Shown piece after piece: positions 24,988 to 34,569 of a stretch of 64,000 nt of DNA. Made by a program: the position numbers and the translations under genes. The notes under the pieces were generated by a model, which had not been told where the DNA came from, did no database searches, and saw only the letters and a list, made by a program, of their open reading frames with translations. The stretch spans positions 31,907 to 95,906 of the forward strand of contig CALXES010000007.1 in NCBI GenBank assembly GCA_944387385.1. The letters are read 5' to 3'. Positions within the stretch are counted from its first letter, which is position 1, and each line of letters begins with the position of its first letter. Source of the stretch: an uncultured Clostridia bacterium (lineage in GTDB: Bacteria; Bacillota; Clostridia; TANB77; CAG-465).

Positions 24988-26364
24988 CTACTCTTCTTCT
25001 ACAATTGCCTTTAGAAGTTCAATTGGATCTTCTTCTTTGATTATTTTATATGAATTCTCATTCTCAATTTCTTCTTGAGTAACATTCTCTAGTCCTAAAT
25101 CAAATGTATTGTTATCTTCTTTCATATAGCTCTCCTCTTTCTTTTTTATTAATTCTGCTTGTTTTTCATATAGTAAATTTAAAAATCTATCTTTTCCAAG
25201 TATTTTTGGATCAAAACCATTAGAGATAAGTGTTTTTCCATTTATATTTTTTAAGACTTCCATTGCTATTTTAGAGAAATCTATTCTTTTTCTATTTAGC
25301 ATGTCATCTGCTTTAGATATAATATATAAATTTTTTATTCCTATACTTGTCCTATTCATTTTATTAAAGAAAACTGCTTGTTTATATGGTCTCATAGTAG
25401 TACAAATTCCAGCTTTCATATGATATTTTACAACTTCTTTTGCACACTTTCTCCATTTAGATGGTATATTTAGTCTGTCACACACTCTATCTACTAACTC
25501 AATTCCTACTTTATCATGTCCAATATGCTGTGGCAAAATTTCTTTTGGAGTCATTGATTTTCCTAAATCATGAAGAAGTGCCGCAAATCTTACACATTCA
25601 TCTTTAGTTTCTTTTGCCACTCTATCAAGTACAATCATTGTATGATTAAATACATCACCTTCTGGATGGTACTCGCTAGGTTGTATAACGCCAATTAAAT
25701 CATTAATTTCTTTAAAATGTACATCTAAAATATTAGCTCTTTTTAATACATTAAAAAATATAGATGGTCTTTTTGTATTTAAAGCTTTCCTAAGCTCAAG
25801 AAAAACTCTATCACAAGTTAAATAACTAAGCTCTGGTTTTATTTTTTCCATTAATTCATACGTTTTTTTATCTACTTCAAATTCAAGCTCAGATGCAAAT
25901 CTTGCTACTCTATATGCTCTTAATGGATCCTCACTAAAGCTTTTACTTACATGCCTTAGACGTTTAGTTTTTATATCATCTATTCCACTATATGGGTCTA
26001 TAATTTCTCCACTCATTACATCTTTTGCTATAGCATTTATTGTTAAGTCTCTTCTTTTTAAATCATCCTCTATAGATATTTCTTTTGATGTCACTACTTT
26101 AAATCCTTTATATCCATTTGACTTTTTTATATCTTTTCTTGCTAATGCAACTTGATACTTATCTATTAAAAATACAGGAAAATCTTTACCTATAATTTTA
26201 GCGTTAGGAAATAGATTAATAAATTTTTCTTTACTAATACCCGTAACACAATAATCTTTATCATGGAATGGCCTGCTCATGATTTCATCACGAACAGCAC
26301 CACCAACTAAATATAATTTTCCACCATTATTTTGTATTAATAAAGCAATATCTTTCTCATTCAT
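24988..26364 (-). CDS. cca: CCA tRNA nucleotidyltransferase with HD domain
   Basis: The 458-residue enzyme adds or repairs the 3' CCA of tRNAs. It has class II signatures LVGGAVRDEIM, DKDYCVTG (catalytic DxD), RRDLTINAIA, DPLRAYRVARFA, and an HD domain with FAALLHDLGK around residue 265 plus HIGHDKVG. ATG 26364 is preferred to 26391, because the earlier ATG lies inside murD with no ribosome binding site. It starts eight bases after the murD stop. The last ~60 residues are acidic and not typical of the family. Confidence 0.9.
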   Translation of the reverse strand: MNEKDIALLIQNNGGKLYLVGGAVRDEIMSRPFHDKDYCVTGISKEKFINLFPNAKIIGKDFPVFLIDKYQVALARKDIKKSNGYKGFKVVTSKEISIEDDLKRRDLTINAIAKDVMSGEIIDPYSGIDDIKTKRLRHVSKSFSEDPLRAYRVARFASELEFEVDKKTYELMEKIKPELSYLTCDRVFLELRKALNTKRPSIFFNVLKRANILDVHFKEINDLIGVIQPSEYHPEGDVFNHTMIVLDRVAKETKDECVRFAALLHDLGKSMTPKEILPQHIGHDKVGIELVDRVCDRLNIPSKWRKCAKEVVKYHMKAGICTTMRPYKQAVFFNKMNRTSIGIKNLYIISKADDMLNRKRIDFSKIAMEVLKNINGKTLISNGFDPKILGKDRFLNLLYEKQAELIKKKEESYMKEDNNTFDLGLENVTQEEIENENSYKIIKEEDPIELLKAIVEEE

Positions 26365-26371
26365 AAAAATT

Positions 26372-27763
26372 TTACTCCATATTAATTTCATTTACAAGCT
26401 TTTTAAAATACTCTCCTCTGACCATAAAATTCTCATATAAATCAAAAGAAGCACTCGCTGGAGACATAGCTACAATATCTCCACTCTTAGCACTATTATT
26501 TGCATAATCCACAGCATCTTTTAAATTATTAAACTCTATTATAGGCATAACATCTACTCCTCTTCTTTTTGCTTCTTGAATTGCTGAATCCTTAATTTTA
26601 GGAGATGTTGTTCCTACAAGAATTAAGAGTTTAACCTTATCCATTAAATATGGTCCCATAACATCATATGGTATATGTTTATCGTATCCTCCTGCAATTA
26701 ATATTATTTTCTGATTAAAAGACTTAAGTCCAGCTATTGTTCTTGAAGGACTACTTGCAATTGAATCATTATACCATTTTACCCCATTAATTTCTCTTAC
26801 AAGTTCCATTCTATGTTCTACTCCTCCAAACGACATGGCAACTTTTTTTATAGCATCAATTCCACAAATATCTATTACAAGCGAAGATGCAGTACAAATA
26901 TTTGCAATATTATGCATCCCCACAAGCTTAACATCTTTTGCCTCCATGATAACTTCATTCTCTTCTCCAACTGATGATATAATTTTTCCATCTTTATAAT
27001 ATACACCACGGTCTATACTTCCATTTATACTGAACTTTCTAATTTTTCCTTTAGCTATATTTTCAAATCTTGGTGTAAGCTTATCATCTTCATTTAATAC
27101 TAAAATATCATCTGCTTTCTGATTTTTAAATATATTAGTTTTTGCTTCAATATACTCTTCATAATCTTTATGATAATCTAAATGATTAGGAGCAAGATTA
27201 GTAATAGCAGCTCTGTTTATTCTTTCTTTCATAGTCATAAGTTGAAAACTACTTAATTCTAAAACAACGTAATCTTTATCTGTTATATCTTCAACTTTAT
27301 CTAAAAGTGGTGTTCCAATATTTCCACCAACATATACTTTTTTTCCTGCCTCCTTTAAAAATAACGATGCAAGAGTTGTTGTTGTTGTTTTACCATCTGA
27401 TCCAGTAACAGCAATAACTGTTGCATTTGTTAAATGAATAAATGTCTCCATTTCAGATGTAAGTATAACTCCATTTTCAACAGCTTCAACAATTTGTGGT
27501 GTTGATGGTTTTACACCTGGAGATCTAAATATATAATCTGAATCTTTAAGTCCTTCTAAATAATTTTCTCCTGTTACAAAGTCAATATTTTCTAATTTTC
27601 TTAGTTCTTCTGGAACATTTTCTTTTTTATCTCTTCCAATAACATAGGCTCCAAGCTTATTTAAATATTTAATAGCAGGAATATTACTTACTCCCATTCC
27701 AATTACTGATACTTTTTTATTTTTTATATTTTTCTTAAATTCTTCTAGTCTAATATTTCCCAT
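26372..27763 (-). CDS. murD: UDP-N-acetylmuramoylalanine-D-glutamate ligase
   Basis: The 463-residue Mur ligase adds D-Glu to UDP-MurNAc-L-Ala in peptidoglycan synthesis. It has VIGMGVSNIPA at the N-terminal Rossmann-like domain, the ATP loop VTGSDGKTTTTT (about 113-124), VLELSSFQL, NLAPNHLDYH and the C-terminal VKWYNDSIASSPSRT and LIAGGYDK blocks. AAGGAG lies eight bases before ATG 27763. The cca and HEIQH genes follow closely, so they may be co-transcribed from the promoter at 27787-27815. Confidence 0.96.
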   Translation of the reverse strand: MGNIRLEEFKKNIKNKKVSVIGMGVSNIPAIKYLNKLGAYVIGRDKKENVPEELRKLENIDFVTGENYLEGLKDSDYIFRSPGVKPSTPQIVEAVENGVILTSEMETFIHLTNATVIAVTGSDGKTTTTTLASLFLKEAGKKVYVGGNIGTPLLDKVEDITDKDYVVLELSSFQLMTMKERINRAAITNLAPNHLDYHKDYEEYIEAKTNIFKNQKADDILVLNEDDKLTPRFENIAKGKIRKFSINGSIDRGVYYKDGKIISSVGEENEVIMEAKDVKLVGMHNIANICTASSLVIDICGIDAIKKVAMSFGGVEHRMELVREINGVKWYNDSIASSPSRTIAGLKSFNQKIILIAGGYDKHIPYDVMGPYLMDKVKLLILVGTTSPKIKDSAIQEAKRRGVDVMPIIEFNNLKDAVDYANNSAKSGDIVAMSPASASFDLYENFMVRGEYFKKLVNEINME

Positions 27764-27786
27764 GATTTTAGCTCCTTTTTTATATT

Positions 27787-27815
27787 ATTATATTACTTAT
27801 ATTTATCTTTTGCAA
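27787..27815 (-). promoter_or_regulatory. murD promoter
   Basis: TTGCAA (27815-27810), 17 bases and TATAAT (27792-27787) lie 24 bases before ATG 27763. Confidence 0.65.
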
Positions 27816-27849
27816 CTTAAATTTAAGTATAACAATACATAATTTTAAG

Positions 27850-27925
27850 TTTACATAAAGCTAAAAATGTGATATAATTATATATAGGTACTGAATATAA
27901 AAGGTAATATTAATATATGTACCTA
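27850..27925 (+). promoter_or_regulatory. Promoter and leader hairpin of the 145-residue protein gene
   Basis: TTTACA (27850-27855), 17 bases and TATAAT (27873-27878, with upstream TGTGA) form the promoter. In the leader TAGGTAC (27885-27891) and GTACCTA (27919-27925) can pair, placing the hairpin base directly before the AGAGGAG ribosome binding site. Confidence 0.6.
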
Positions 27926-27940
27926 GAAAGAGGAGATTAT

Positions 27941-28378
27941 ATGGAAAAAAGATTTAAAATTTGTGAGGTAACTCATAAAGAAGAACTTGACTGCTATATA
28001 GCAGTTAGAAAAAATTTATTTGGTAAAGAGATAGCTGAAATAGTAAACCTTGACATTGATTCAAAAGGAGGATTAAGAATAATTCATAGTGGGAAAAAAT
28101 TTGATTTAAATCAAGTAGGTTTACAAGTAAATGAAATACCTGAACTTGAAAATGTCGGTGAATTTATTCCAGTAGAAGTATATAATAACAGTTTATTTGA
28201 ATCTGATATCCTTACTGTAAGTTCTCAAATTTCAAAAATATTTGAAAACAAATACTTAAAATTGAAAAATAAATTTGTATTAGTTGACGGTATTGTTTAC
28301 GAAGTAAAATTTAAAGATATTTATACACATCCTTTATATGACCAGTATATCTATCATAATTACCAAATAATAAAATAG
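27941..28378 (+). CDS. Uncharacterised 145-residue protein
   Basis: The product is a soluble protein of mixed alpha/beta character with no motif I recognise, no signal peptide and no membrane helix. ATG 27941 is preferred over 27917 because AGAGGAG lies six bases before it. It is transcribed away from murD. Its TAG stop lies inside the left arm of a terminator stem that an insertion sequence has split, so its mRNA probably now runs into the IS. Confidence 0.5.
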   Translation: MEKRFKICEVTHKEELDCYIAVRKNLFGKEIAEIVNLDIDSKGGLRIIHSGKKFDLNQVGLQVNEIPELENVGEFIPVEVYNNSLFESDILTVSSQISKIFENKYLKLKNKFVLVDGIVYEVKFKDIYTHPLYDQYIYHNYQIIK

Positions 28379-28383
28379 CGCTA
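28372..28383. terminator. Left arm of a terminator split by the IS element
   Basis: AAAATAGCGCTA is the exact reverse complement of TAGCGCTATTTT at 29849-29860 on the far side of the IS. An uninterrupted homologous terminator is present at 33933-33965. Confidence 0.65.
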
Positions 28384-28418
28384 AATTGAAGTGAACCCAA
28401 AAAGTTGGACACTTTATA

Positions 28419-29295
28419 TTAAGCAATGTTAAGAGAGTGAGTTCTGTAATTTACAGGACTCATTCCTTTTAGTTTGCTTTTTATCCTTTTATTATTATAA
28501 TATTCTATATATTTAACTATATCTTTTTCAAGTTCATTTATATTTTTGTATTCTTTCTCTTTTATATAATATAATTCAGATTTTAGTATTCCAAAGAAAT
28601 TTTCAGCACATGCATTATCTAAGCATTTTCCTTTTCTAGACATACTTTGTCTTATTCACTTTTTTTCTAATAAATATTGGTATTATTTCATTTGATATTG
28701 CCATCCTTGATCTGAATGAAGTATTAATAAATTAGTATTGTCTGGTATTTTTCTAAATGCTTTATCTAACATATCTTTTACTTGTGAAAAAACAGGGTGT
28801 TTTGATATATTATAACTAATTATTTCTCCATTGAATAAATCTATTATTGGCGATAAATATAACTTTTCGTTATTTACTTTAAATTCTGTTATATCTGTAA
28901 CCCATTTTTGATTAGGTTTATCTGCTTTAAAATTTCTTTTTAAAAGATTATCTGCAACTCTACCTATAGTTCCTTTATATGAATTATATCTTCTTTTAGC
29001 TCTTACAATACTTTTTAATCCTAATATCTTCATTAATCTTTGAATTGTTTTATGATTAATCCTAACATTATATTCATTTACTAAAGTTAAAGTTATTCTC
29101 CTATAGCCATATCTACCTTTATTTTCATTAAATATCTTAACAATTAATTCTTTTATGTGTTTATATTTATCTTGTCTTTTTAAGCTATTTAAAACGTAAT
29201 AATATGTACTTTTTTGAGACTTTAGCCAATTTTAACAATGCTGTAAATTTAAATTCTTGCCTTAATTCGTTTACAGCAATTACTTTTTCTTTTTT
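28419..29295 (-). pseudogene. IS3 OrfB transposase (DDE integrase), disrupted
   Basis: The DDE integrase should be made by -1 frameshifting from OrfA. The frame KEKVIAVNEL is followed by ALLKLAKVS, then shifts at a run of six A (about 29208-29213, one too many) before STYYYVLNSLKR. The catalytic core follows with WVTDITEF (first Asp), HSDQGWQYQ (second Asp) and NACAENFFGILKSE (Glu). Two in-frame stops, TAA at 28683-28685 and a TGA nine codons later, lie between the second Asp and Glu. At least three lesions indicate decay. Confidence 0.85.
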
Positions 29296-29786
29296 TGTGG
29301 GTTGTCTCTTTCCTGAATTAAGGCATGTAATTTTTTTAAATACGCATTCTCCATTCTTAAATATTGCACTTCTTCAATTAAATCTTTTTCTGTAGCTTTA
29401 CTTATTTTTTTCTTATTCGGTTTAGAACTCATTTTACTTTTCCTTCCACGTTTCTCGCTAAAGAGAGATTGTGGTCCTTCCTCATAATATATTTGTTCCC
29501 ATTTAGCAATAATATTTGCATTTCCTAAATTATATTTAGAAGCTGTTTCAGTTAATGATAAATGGTTGTTATGCATATATTCTACTACAGATATTTTAAA
29601 ATTTCCATCATAACTAACATTATTTCTTTCTAAACCTTTAATTCCATGTTCTTTATACCTTTTTATCCATCCTCTGAGTGGTGTACTTGCAATATTATAT
29701 TTTTTTGCTAAGGATTTACATCCAAGCTCTCCTTTTAAATATTCCTTTACTAATTTTAACTTAAATTCTTTTGTATATTTAGACAT
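29280..29786 (-). CDS. IS3 OrfA (helix-turn-helix transposase subunit)
   Basis: The 168-residue product has two helix-turn-helix segments (KSLAKKYNIASTPLRGWIKRY and LTETASKYNLGNANIIAKWEQ) and a C-terminal leucine-zipper-like coiled coil, as expected of IS150-type OrfA that binds the terminal repeats. ATG 29786 has GGAGGTG nine bases upstream. It ends in a lysine run that holds the frameshift site into OrfB and appears intact. Confidence 0.85.
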   Translation of the reverse strand: MSKYTKEFKLKLVKEYLKGELGCKSLAKKYNIASTPLRGWIKRYKEHGIKGLERNNVSYDGNFKISVVEYMHNNHLSLTETASKYNLGNANIIAKWEQIYYEEGPQSLFSEKRGRKSKMSSKPNKKKISKATEKDLIEEVQYLRMENAYLKKLHALIQERDNPQKKKK

Positions 29787-29842
29787 AAAATATGCACCTC
29801 CAAATATTGTCTGACTTTCGTCCAACATTTGGGGTGCACTTC

Positions 29843-30464
29843 AACTAATAGCGCTATTTTCTATTCTTCTTTTAAAGATTTTATTGTAAATGATGCTAGC
29901 ATTATAATGATACCGATAAAAATTATTACAGATGTATAGTTTATATCTCCTGTCTCTGGTAGTACTAGCTTTAGCTCATTTTCTGCTGTAAGCTTTACAT
30001 CTCTATTATCTTTTGTTATATCTACCTCTAGACTATTTTCTAGTAGCTCATATCCTTCTGGTGCTTTTATCTCTGTTACTCTATATCTTCCTACTTCTAG
30101 TCCTTCAAATTTTACTTTTCCATTCTCTCCTGTTGTTAGCTCTTTTGCTTCAAATGAGTTATCTATATTTCCTTCTTCATTTAATTTTTCTATTTTAAAT
30201 GTTGCTCCTTCTATTACTTTATTACTATCTTCTTTATCTACCTTTGTTACCTCTACACTTCCTATTACTTTGCTATATACATATGTTACTACTATCTGCT
30301 CTTTTGTCATCTCTCCTGTCTCATTTCCTATTACCTCTTTTAGCTCATACTCTTCAAATTCTTTTGCTTTTGTTTCGTATATATCTCCCACATTTCCTGT
30401 TATTGTTTCTTCATTTGCTAAATTATTTCCTTCTTCATCTACATGTTTTACTAACACACTTGTT
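29843..30464. repeat. 622-bp direct repeat, copy 1 (3' end of adhesin A1)
   Basis: As far as I can compare by eye this is identical to 33948-34569 (offset 4105). It spans one terminator arm, the sorting signal, the SpaA domain and the MucBP-like domain. Confidence 0.85.
29849..29860. terminator. Right arm of the IS-split terminator
   Basis: TAGCGCTATTTT directly follows the A1 stop on the minus strand; its pairing partner now lies 1.46 kb away at 28372-28383. Confidence 0.65.
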
Positions 30465-33400
30465 TTTCTACTTATTAATCCGGCATTTATATTTGATATT
30501 GTAAGTTCTGGTAAATCTGTTCCATTTAATTTTGTTATTACATCTGTTTCGTTAGTTTCACCATCAAATTTGCTATTTATTTCACTATTAGATCCCACTT
30601 CTTTTTGCGTTAACACATATTCTCCATCATCTAATAAAATCTTAACATAATAATTTCCAATAGTTAAATTTTCGAATTTATAATATCCATTACTATCTGT
30701 TTTTACATTAGAAATAATTTCACCATCCACATTTTTTACTTGTTGACCATTTTCATCAGTTAAGCTCATCTCTATATTACTTAGTGGCATCTCATTTTCA
30801 TCTTTTAATCCATTCTCATTACTATCTTTCCATACAATACCTTCTATTGCTCTTTTTATTACCTGCACGTTTACAACACTTGTTATCATCTCTGATGTAT
30901 TTTTATCTATTCTTGCTGTAGCATTATTTGCATACTTACTTAGCCCTTCATTATCACTTACTTGTAAATAAATGTCTATATTCAAACTTCCTTGTGGTAC
31001 TATTTCTCCTTTTATTGCTATTGCTGTTGCATTTTGTTTAAGATTTTCACTCATGATTTCATTCCAATTTTCTCCTAAATTATCATCATTTACTGTTGAA
31101 TTTTCTCTTACATCTTCGTTATTTGTATATAATATTTTTAAATTATCATTTGAAATTTTTTCGTCGTTAGCATCATTTTGAGTTACTACTACTCTATCTA
31201 CTATATAATTTCCTGTATATTCGGTTCCTCTTCCATCACCATTATATGGAAGAATATCTAATAGCTGAAAATCTGGAATAGATAAATCAGTATTATTTTT
31301 ATATGAAATTGTATAATGTATTTGATTATTTTTTTCTATTACTGACATATCAGTAGTTTTATATAATCTATGTGATGATAAATTTATTATTTGTATTGTA
31401 CTTGTTGATGTTCTTAGTTTAACTACTGAATTTCCCACCTTATCATTATCTGAAGATATTACTGCAGTGTTTACATATTGTGTGCTATTTGGCGTATTTT
31501 CTGCAATGTTTGCTTCAAAATATAATGGTTCAATTAATTTGTCTGAACTACAATTATATATATACCAAGTCAATACTCTACCATTTTCAGAAATTTCGGG
31601 TTCACCATAATTACTACTATTAGGAATATATGTAAGCCCCTCAGGTAAAGTATCAGTTATTTTAACTGTAACACCTGTAACTTCTGCTTTATTTTCTTCT
31701 TCTTGATATAAAGTTGGTTCTATTTTATATCTGACAACATTTTCATTTTTCCCCAAATCATAATTTACTTTCTCATTATCATTAATATCTACAGGTGTTT
31801 GTTGAATCTTTTGATTTGCCCCAAGTATTAACAATGAATTTCCTGTTGTATAACCTCCAGAATGTGTTCCAGCTATAATTTCACCATTCTCATCATATTC
31901 TGCTTTAATATAATTTTGATCACTTACCTTATATGCTGGTTCGGGATAATTATCATAACCTTTTAATTTTGTTTGTGTATATATATTTCTATCAAAATCA
32001 ACAGTCCAATATTTACTAGTTTGAACAAAACCATATGTCTGCCCAATTTTTGCATTATCTTTTATTTTTAAATATGTATATATACTCCTCTGATCATTTG
32101 AATTTGGTAAAATACAATATCCTCCACTAGACTCATAATATGCTCCAACACATAACCATCCCTCAGGTATATCTTCAATATTTTCATATATTACCAAATC
32201 TTCTACATCTGCTTTATTTCTTTCGTCTTGAGATGACCAATTAGTTCCATCAGGTTTTGTAACAAAATACATATTAAATGTCATTGTATCAAAATATATA
32301 GTTGTAAAATAATTACCATTATATTCTACAGGCTCAAAAGCTTCACCGTCAAATTTAACTAACCTATCTATTTCGTACACATTATCTTCATTTGTTCTTG
32401 TAATTGACACAACCGTCTGCAAACTAATTATATCTCCTTTTACTGCTGTAGCATCACCATATCTCCAATCAGATGCAATAGTTTTTCTATTCTCATCACA
32501 AAGCCAAACGATATGTCCATAATTTCCTTTTTTATGCAAAATATACTGCACTATATCACTATCATCATTTGTAACTTGTTGTTCAACTGTATTTTGTCCA
32601 GATATTGATGTTGCATTAAAATTTTCATCATTTAATGTTAAATAATAATTATAATTTTCACTTACAATATCATCATTATCTGGTACAAATACTTGGAACT
32701 CATAAGCGCCAAAGCATCCAACATTTTTATTATATTGAACAACATCAGATTCTGGACTATTAGCTCCATTATATAACGGATATATACCATTAAATTTATA
32801 ATCTTTTATGGTTATTTTTAATGTCGATTCATCAGCTTGAGTAATGACTATATCACCCGAATCATATACTGAATTCATTTTTGCTTGTGAACCTCTACCA
32901 TATGGAATACTATAACAAAATCTACTATGTGGAATTCCACTAAATACCATAGTTCTTCCTGGTATTTTTCCCAAATCTTCTTGAAGATTTATATTATAAT
33001 TCCACAATTTAAGATTGCTTTCTTTTGTAACATCTTCTAAAGCACTTGAACCAACAAGCGAACGATCTACTTTCATTTTAATATCAAAAGTAATTTCACC
33101 ATTTGGAAATTCTATTCCTTTTAATCCTTTTGAAATATCATTATTATATAATTGTATAGCAAATCCATAACTATACATTCTACCCGTCTCATTACCATTT
33201 CCGAAATCCACTGTTACTCTCTGATCCCAAGAAGAATTTCTTAAAAACTGTATATTATATCTTGGTGCTGCACTAATAATTGTTGGGTTTGGCACTGTTG
33301 TTTTTATTTTATCTGTACTATTTCCATTTAACCATGTTTTTATGGTAGGCTGGAACTCTATTCCATTAGCAGCTCCTTCTATTTTTGCAACAAAAGCTAA

Positions 33401-33856
33401 ATTCTGTTTTCCTGGTATTGTTGGAATATCAACACTCATCTGATAATAACCTGTAATTGTAAGTCCATCTTGTGATACATTTAAATCCTCTATCCATCCC
33501 ATTGATTCAGTATCCCAATGAGCTGTTTCAGAAGTAAATACATCTGGTAAAGTTGCCTCAAAATATATTTTTCCACCACTATAACTTGCTGTTTGTGAAT
33601 TTGATAAAACCATTGTATTTTCTATAGTCCATGTTACTTGATCAAATGAACGTACTATATTATTATCCTCACTTGAATCATTTCCTGGTTCATCATCTTT
33701 ATCAAATGGTCCTGTTCCTGTTTTTACTTGTGTTACCACTGCAGATGATATTTCTGCTCCATTATCTGGTAATTCTTCTATTGCACTAACTTTATTTATA
33801 CTAAATATAAAAAGAAACATAATAACTATTATTGTAATAACTTTTACTTTTTTCAT
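29861..33856 (-). CDS. LPXTG surface adhesin A1 (DUF11, SdrD-like, MucBP-like, SpaA)
   Basis: The 1331-residue protein has a signal peptide (about 1-26, ending KVSA), a long N-terminal region (about 27-690) of unrecognised beta-rich fold, DUF11-like repeats (about 700-1000; ITDTLPEGLTYIPN and LLDILPYNGDGRG), a SdrD-B-like domain (about 1010-1125; GIVWKDSNENGLKDENE), a MucBP-like domain (1133-1198), a SpaA/Cna_B domain (1199-1298) with VTKVD and EIKAPEGYEL that likely form an isopeptide bond, LPETGD at 1299, a membrane helix and KSLKEE. It is probably anchored to peptidoglycan and binds host or matrix ligands. It is a paralog of the 40574-44575 product. The start has AGAGGTG upstream. Confidence 0.85.
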   Translation of the reverse strand: MKKVKVITIIVIMFLFIFSINKVSAIEELPDNGAEISSAVVTQVKTGTGPFDKDDEPGNDSSEDNNIVRSFDQVTWTIENTMVLSNSQTASYSGGKIYFEATLPDVFTSETAHWDTESMGWIEDLNVSQDGLTITGYYQMSVDIPTIPGKQNLAFVAKIEGAANGIEFQPTIKTWLNGNSTDKIKTTVPNPTIISAAPRYNIQFLRNSSWDQRVTVDFGNGNETGRMYSYGFAIQLYNNDISKGLKGIEFPNGEITFDIKMKVDRSLVGSSALEDVTKESNLKLWNYNINLQEDLGKIPGRTMVFSGIPHSRFCYSIPYGRGSQAKMNSVYDSGDIVITQADESTLKITIKDYKFNGIYPLYNGANSPESDVVQYNKNVGCFGAYEFQVFVPDNDDIVSENYNYYLTLNDENFNATSISGQNTVEQQVTNDDSDIVQYILHKKGNYGHIVWLCDENRKTIASDWRYGDATAVKGDIISLQTVVSITRTNEDNVYEIDRLVKFDGEAFEPVEYNGNYFTTIYFDTMTFNMYFVTKPDGTNWSSQDERNKADVEDLVIYENIEDIPEGWLCVGAYYESSGGYCILPNSNDQRSIYTYLKIKDNAKIGQTYGFVQTSKYWTVDFDRNIYTQTKLKGYDNYPEPAYKVSDQNYIKAEYDENGEIIAGTHSGGYTTGNSLLILGANQKIQQTPVDINDNEKVNYDLGKNENVVRYKIEPTLYQEEENKAEVTGVTVKITDTLPEGLTYIPNSSNYGEPEISENGRVLTWYIYNCSSDKLIEPLYFEANIAENTPNSTQYVNTAVISSDNDKVGNSVVKLRTSTSTIQIINLSSHRLYKTTDMSVIEKNNQIHYTISYKNNTDLSIPDFQLLDILPYNGDGRGTEYTGNYIVDRVVVTQNDANDEKISNDNLKILYTNNEDVRENSTVNDDNLGENWNEIMSENLKQNATAIAIKGEIVPQGSLNIDIYLQVSDNEGLSKYANNATARIDKNTSEMITSVVNVQVIKRAIEGIVWKDSNENGLKDENEMPLSNIEMSLTDENGQQVKNVDGEIISNVKTDSNGYYKFENLTIGNYYVKILLDDGEYVLTQKEVGSNSEINSKFDGETNETDVITKLNGTDLPELTISNINAGLISRKTSVLVKHVDEEGNNLANEETITGNVGDIYETKAKEFEEYELKEVIGNETGEMTKEQIVVTYVYSKVIGSVEVTKVDKEDSNKVIEGATFKIEKLNEEGNIDNSFEAKELTTGENGKVKFEGLEVGRYRVTEIKAPEGYELLENSLEVDITKDNRDVKLTAENELKLVLPETGDINYTSVIIFIGIIIMLASFTIKSLKEE

Positions 33857-33880
33857 ATAACACCTCTATATTTATTTTAT

Positions 33881-33908
33881 TGTATACTATTACCATAACT
33901 TTTTTCAA
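33881..33908 (-). promoter_or_regulatory. Promoter of adhesin A1
   Basis: TTGAAA (33908-33903), 16 bases and TATACA (33886-33881). The same AATATTGAAAAAAG context and 16-base spacing recur before A2. Confidence 0.5.
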
Positions 33909-33932
33909 TATTTTACTTTATCTAAATAAAAA

Positions 33933-33965
33933 AAAATAGCACTATTTAACTAATAGCGCTATTTT
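33933..33965 (-). terminator. Terminator of adhesin B1
   Basis: TAGCGCTATTTT and AAAATAGCACTA form a 12-bp stem with one G-U pair and a nine-base loop directly after the B1 stop; more T follow on the minus strand. It is the intact homolog of the IS-split terminator. Confidence 0.8.
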
Positions 33966-34569
33966 CTATTCTTCTTTTAAAGATTTTATTGTAAATGATG
34001 CTAGCATTATAATGATACCGATAAAAATTATTACAGATGTATAGTTTATATCTCCTGTCTCTGGTAGTACTAGCTTTAGCTCATTTTCTGCTGTAAGCTT
34101 TACATCTCTATTATCTTTTGTTATATCTACCTCTAGACTATTTTCTAGTAGCTCATATCCTTCTGGTGCTTTTATCTCTGTTACTCTATATCTTCCTACT
34201 TCTAGTCCTTCAAATTTTACTTTTCCATTCTCTCCTGTTGTTAGCTCTTTTGCTTCAAATGAGTTATCTATATTTCCTTCTTCATTTAATTTTTCTATTT
34301 TAAATGTTGCTCCTTCTATTACTTTATTACTATCTTCTTTATCTACCTTTGTTACCTCTACACTTCCTATTACTTTGCTATATACATATGTTACTACTAT
34401 CTGCTCTTTTGTCATCTCTCCTGTCTCATTTCCTATTACCTCTTTTAGCTCATACTCTTCAAATTCTTTTGCTTTTGTTTCGTATATATCTCCCACATTT
34501 CCTGTTATTGTTTCTTCATTTGCTAAATTATTTCCTTCTTCATCTACATGTTTTACTAACACACTTGTT
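33948..34569. repeat. 622-bp direct repeat, copy 2 (3' end of adhesin B1)
   Basis: Partner of 29843-30464; it ends where A1 continues into its SdrD-like domain and B1 into its second bacterial-repeat domain. Confidence 0.85.

Larger units (their letters stand above)
28387..29843 (-). mobile_element. Degenerate IS3-family insertion sequence
   Basis: A 1457-bp element is bounded by 24-bp imperfect inverted repeats (28387-28410 and 29820-29843, 21 of 24 matches, starting TGAAGTG). It carries OrfA and OrfB with an A-AAA-AAG slippery site at 29295-29289, typical of the IS3/IS150 group. No clean target duplication is visible (AAT on the left, ACT on the right). OrfB is disrupted, so the copy is probably inactive on its own. 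Confidence 0.88.

Noticed and set aside
28384..29846. Target-site duplication of the IS element
   Set aside because: Flanking triplets AAT and ACT differ, and shifting the boundaries by one base does not give a match.
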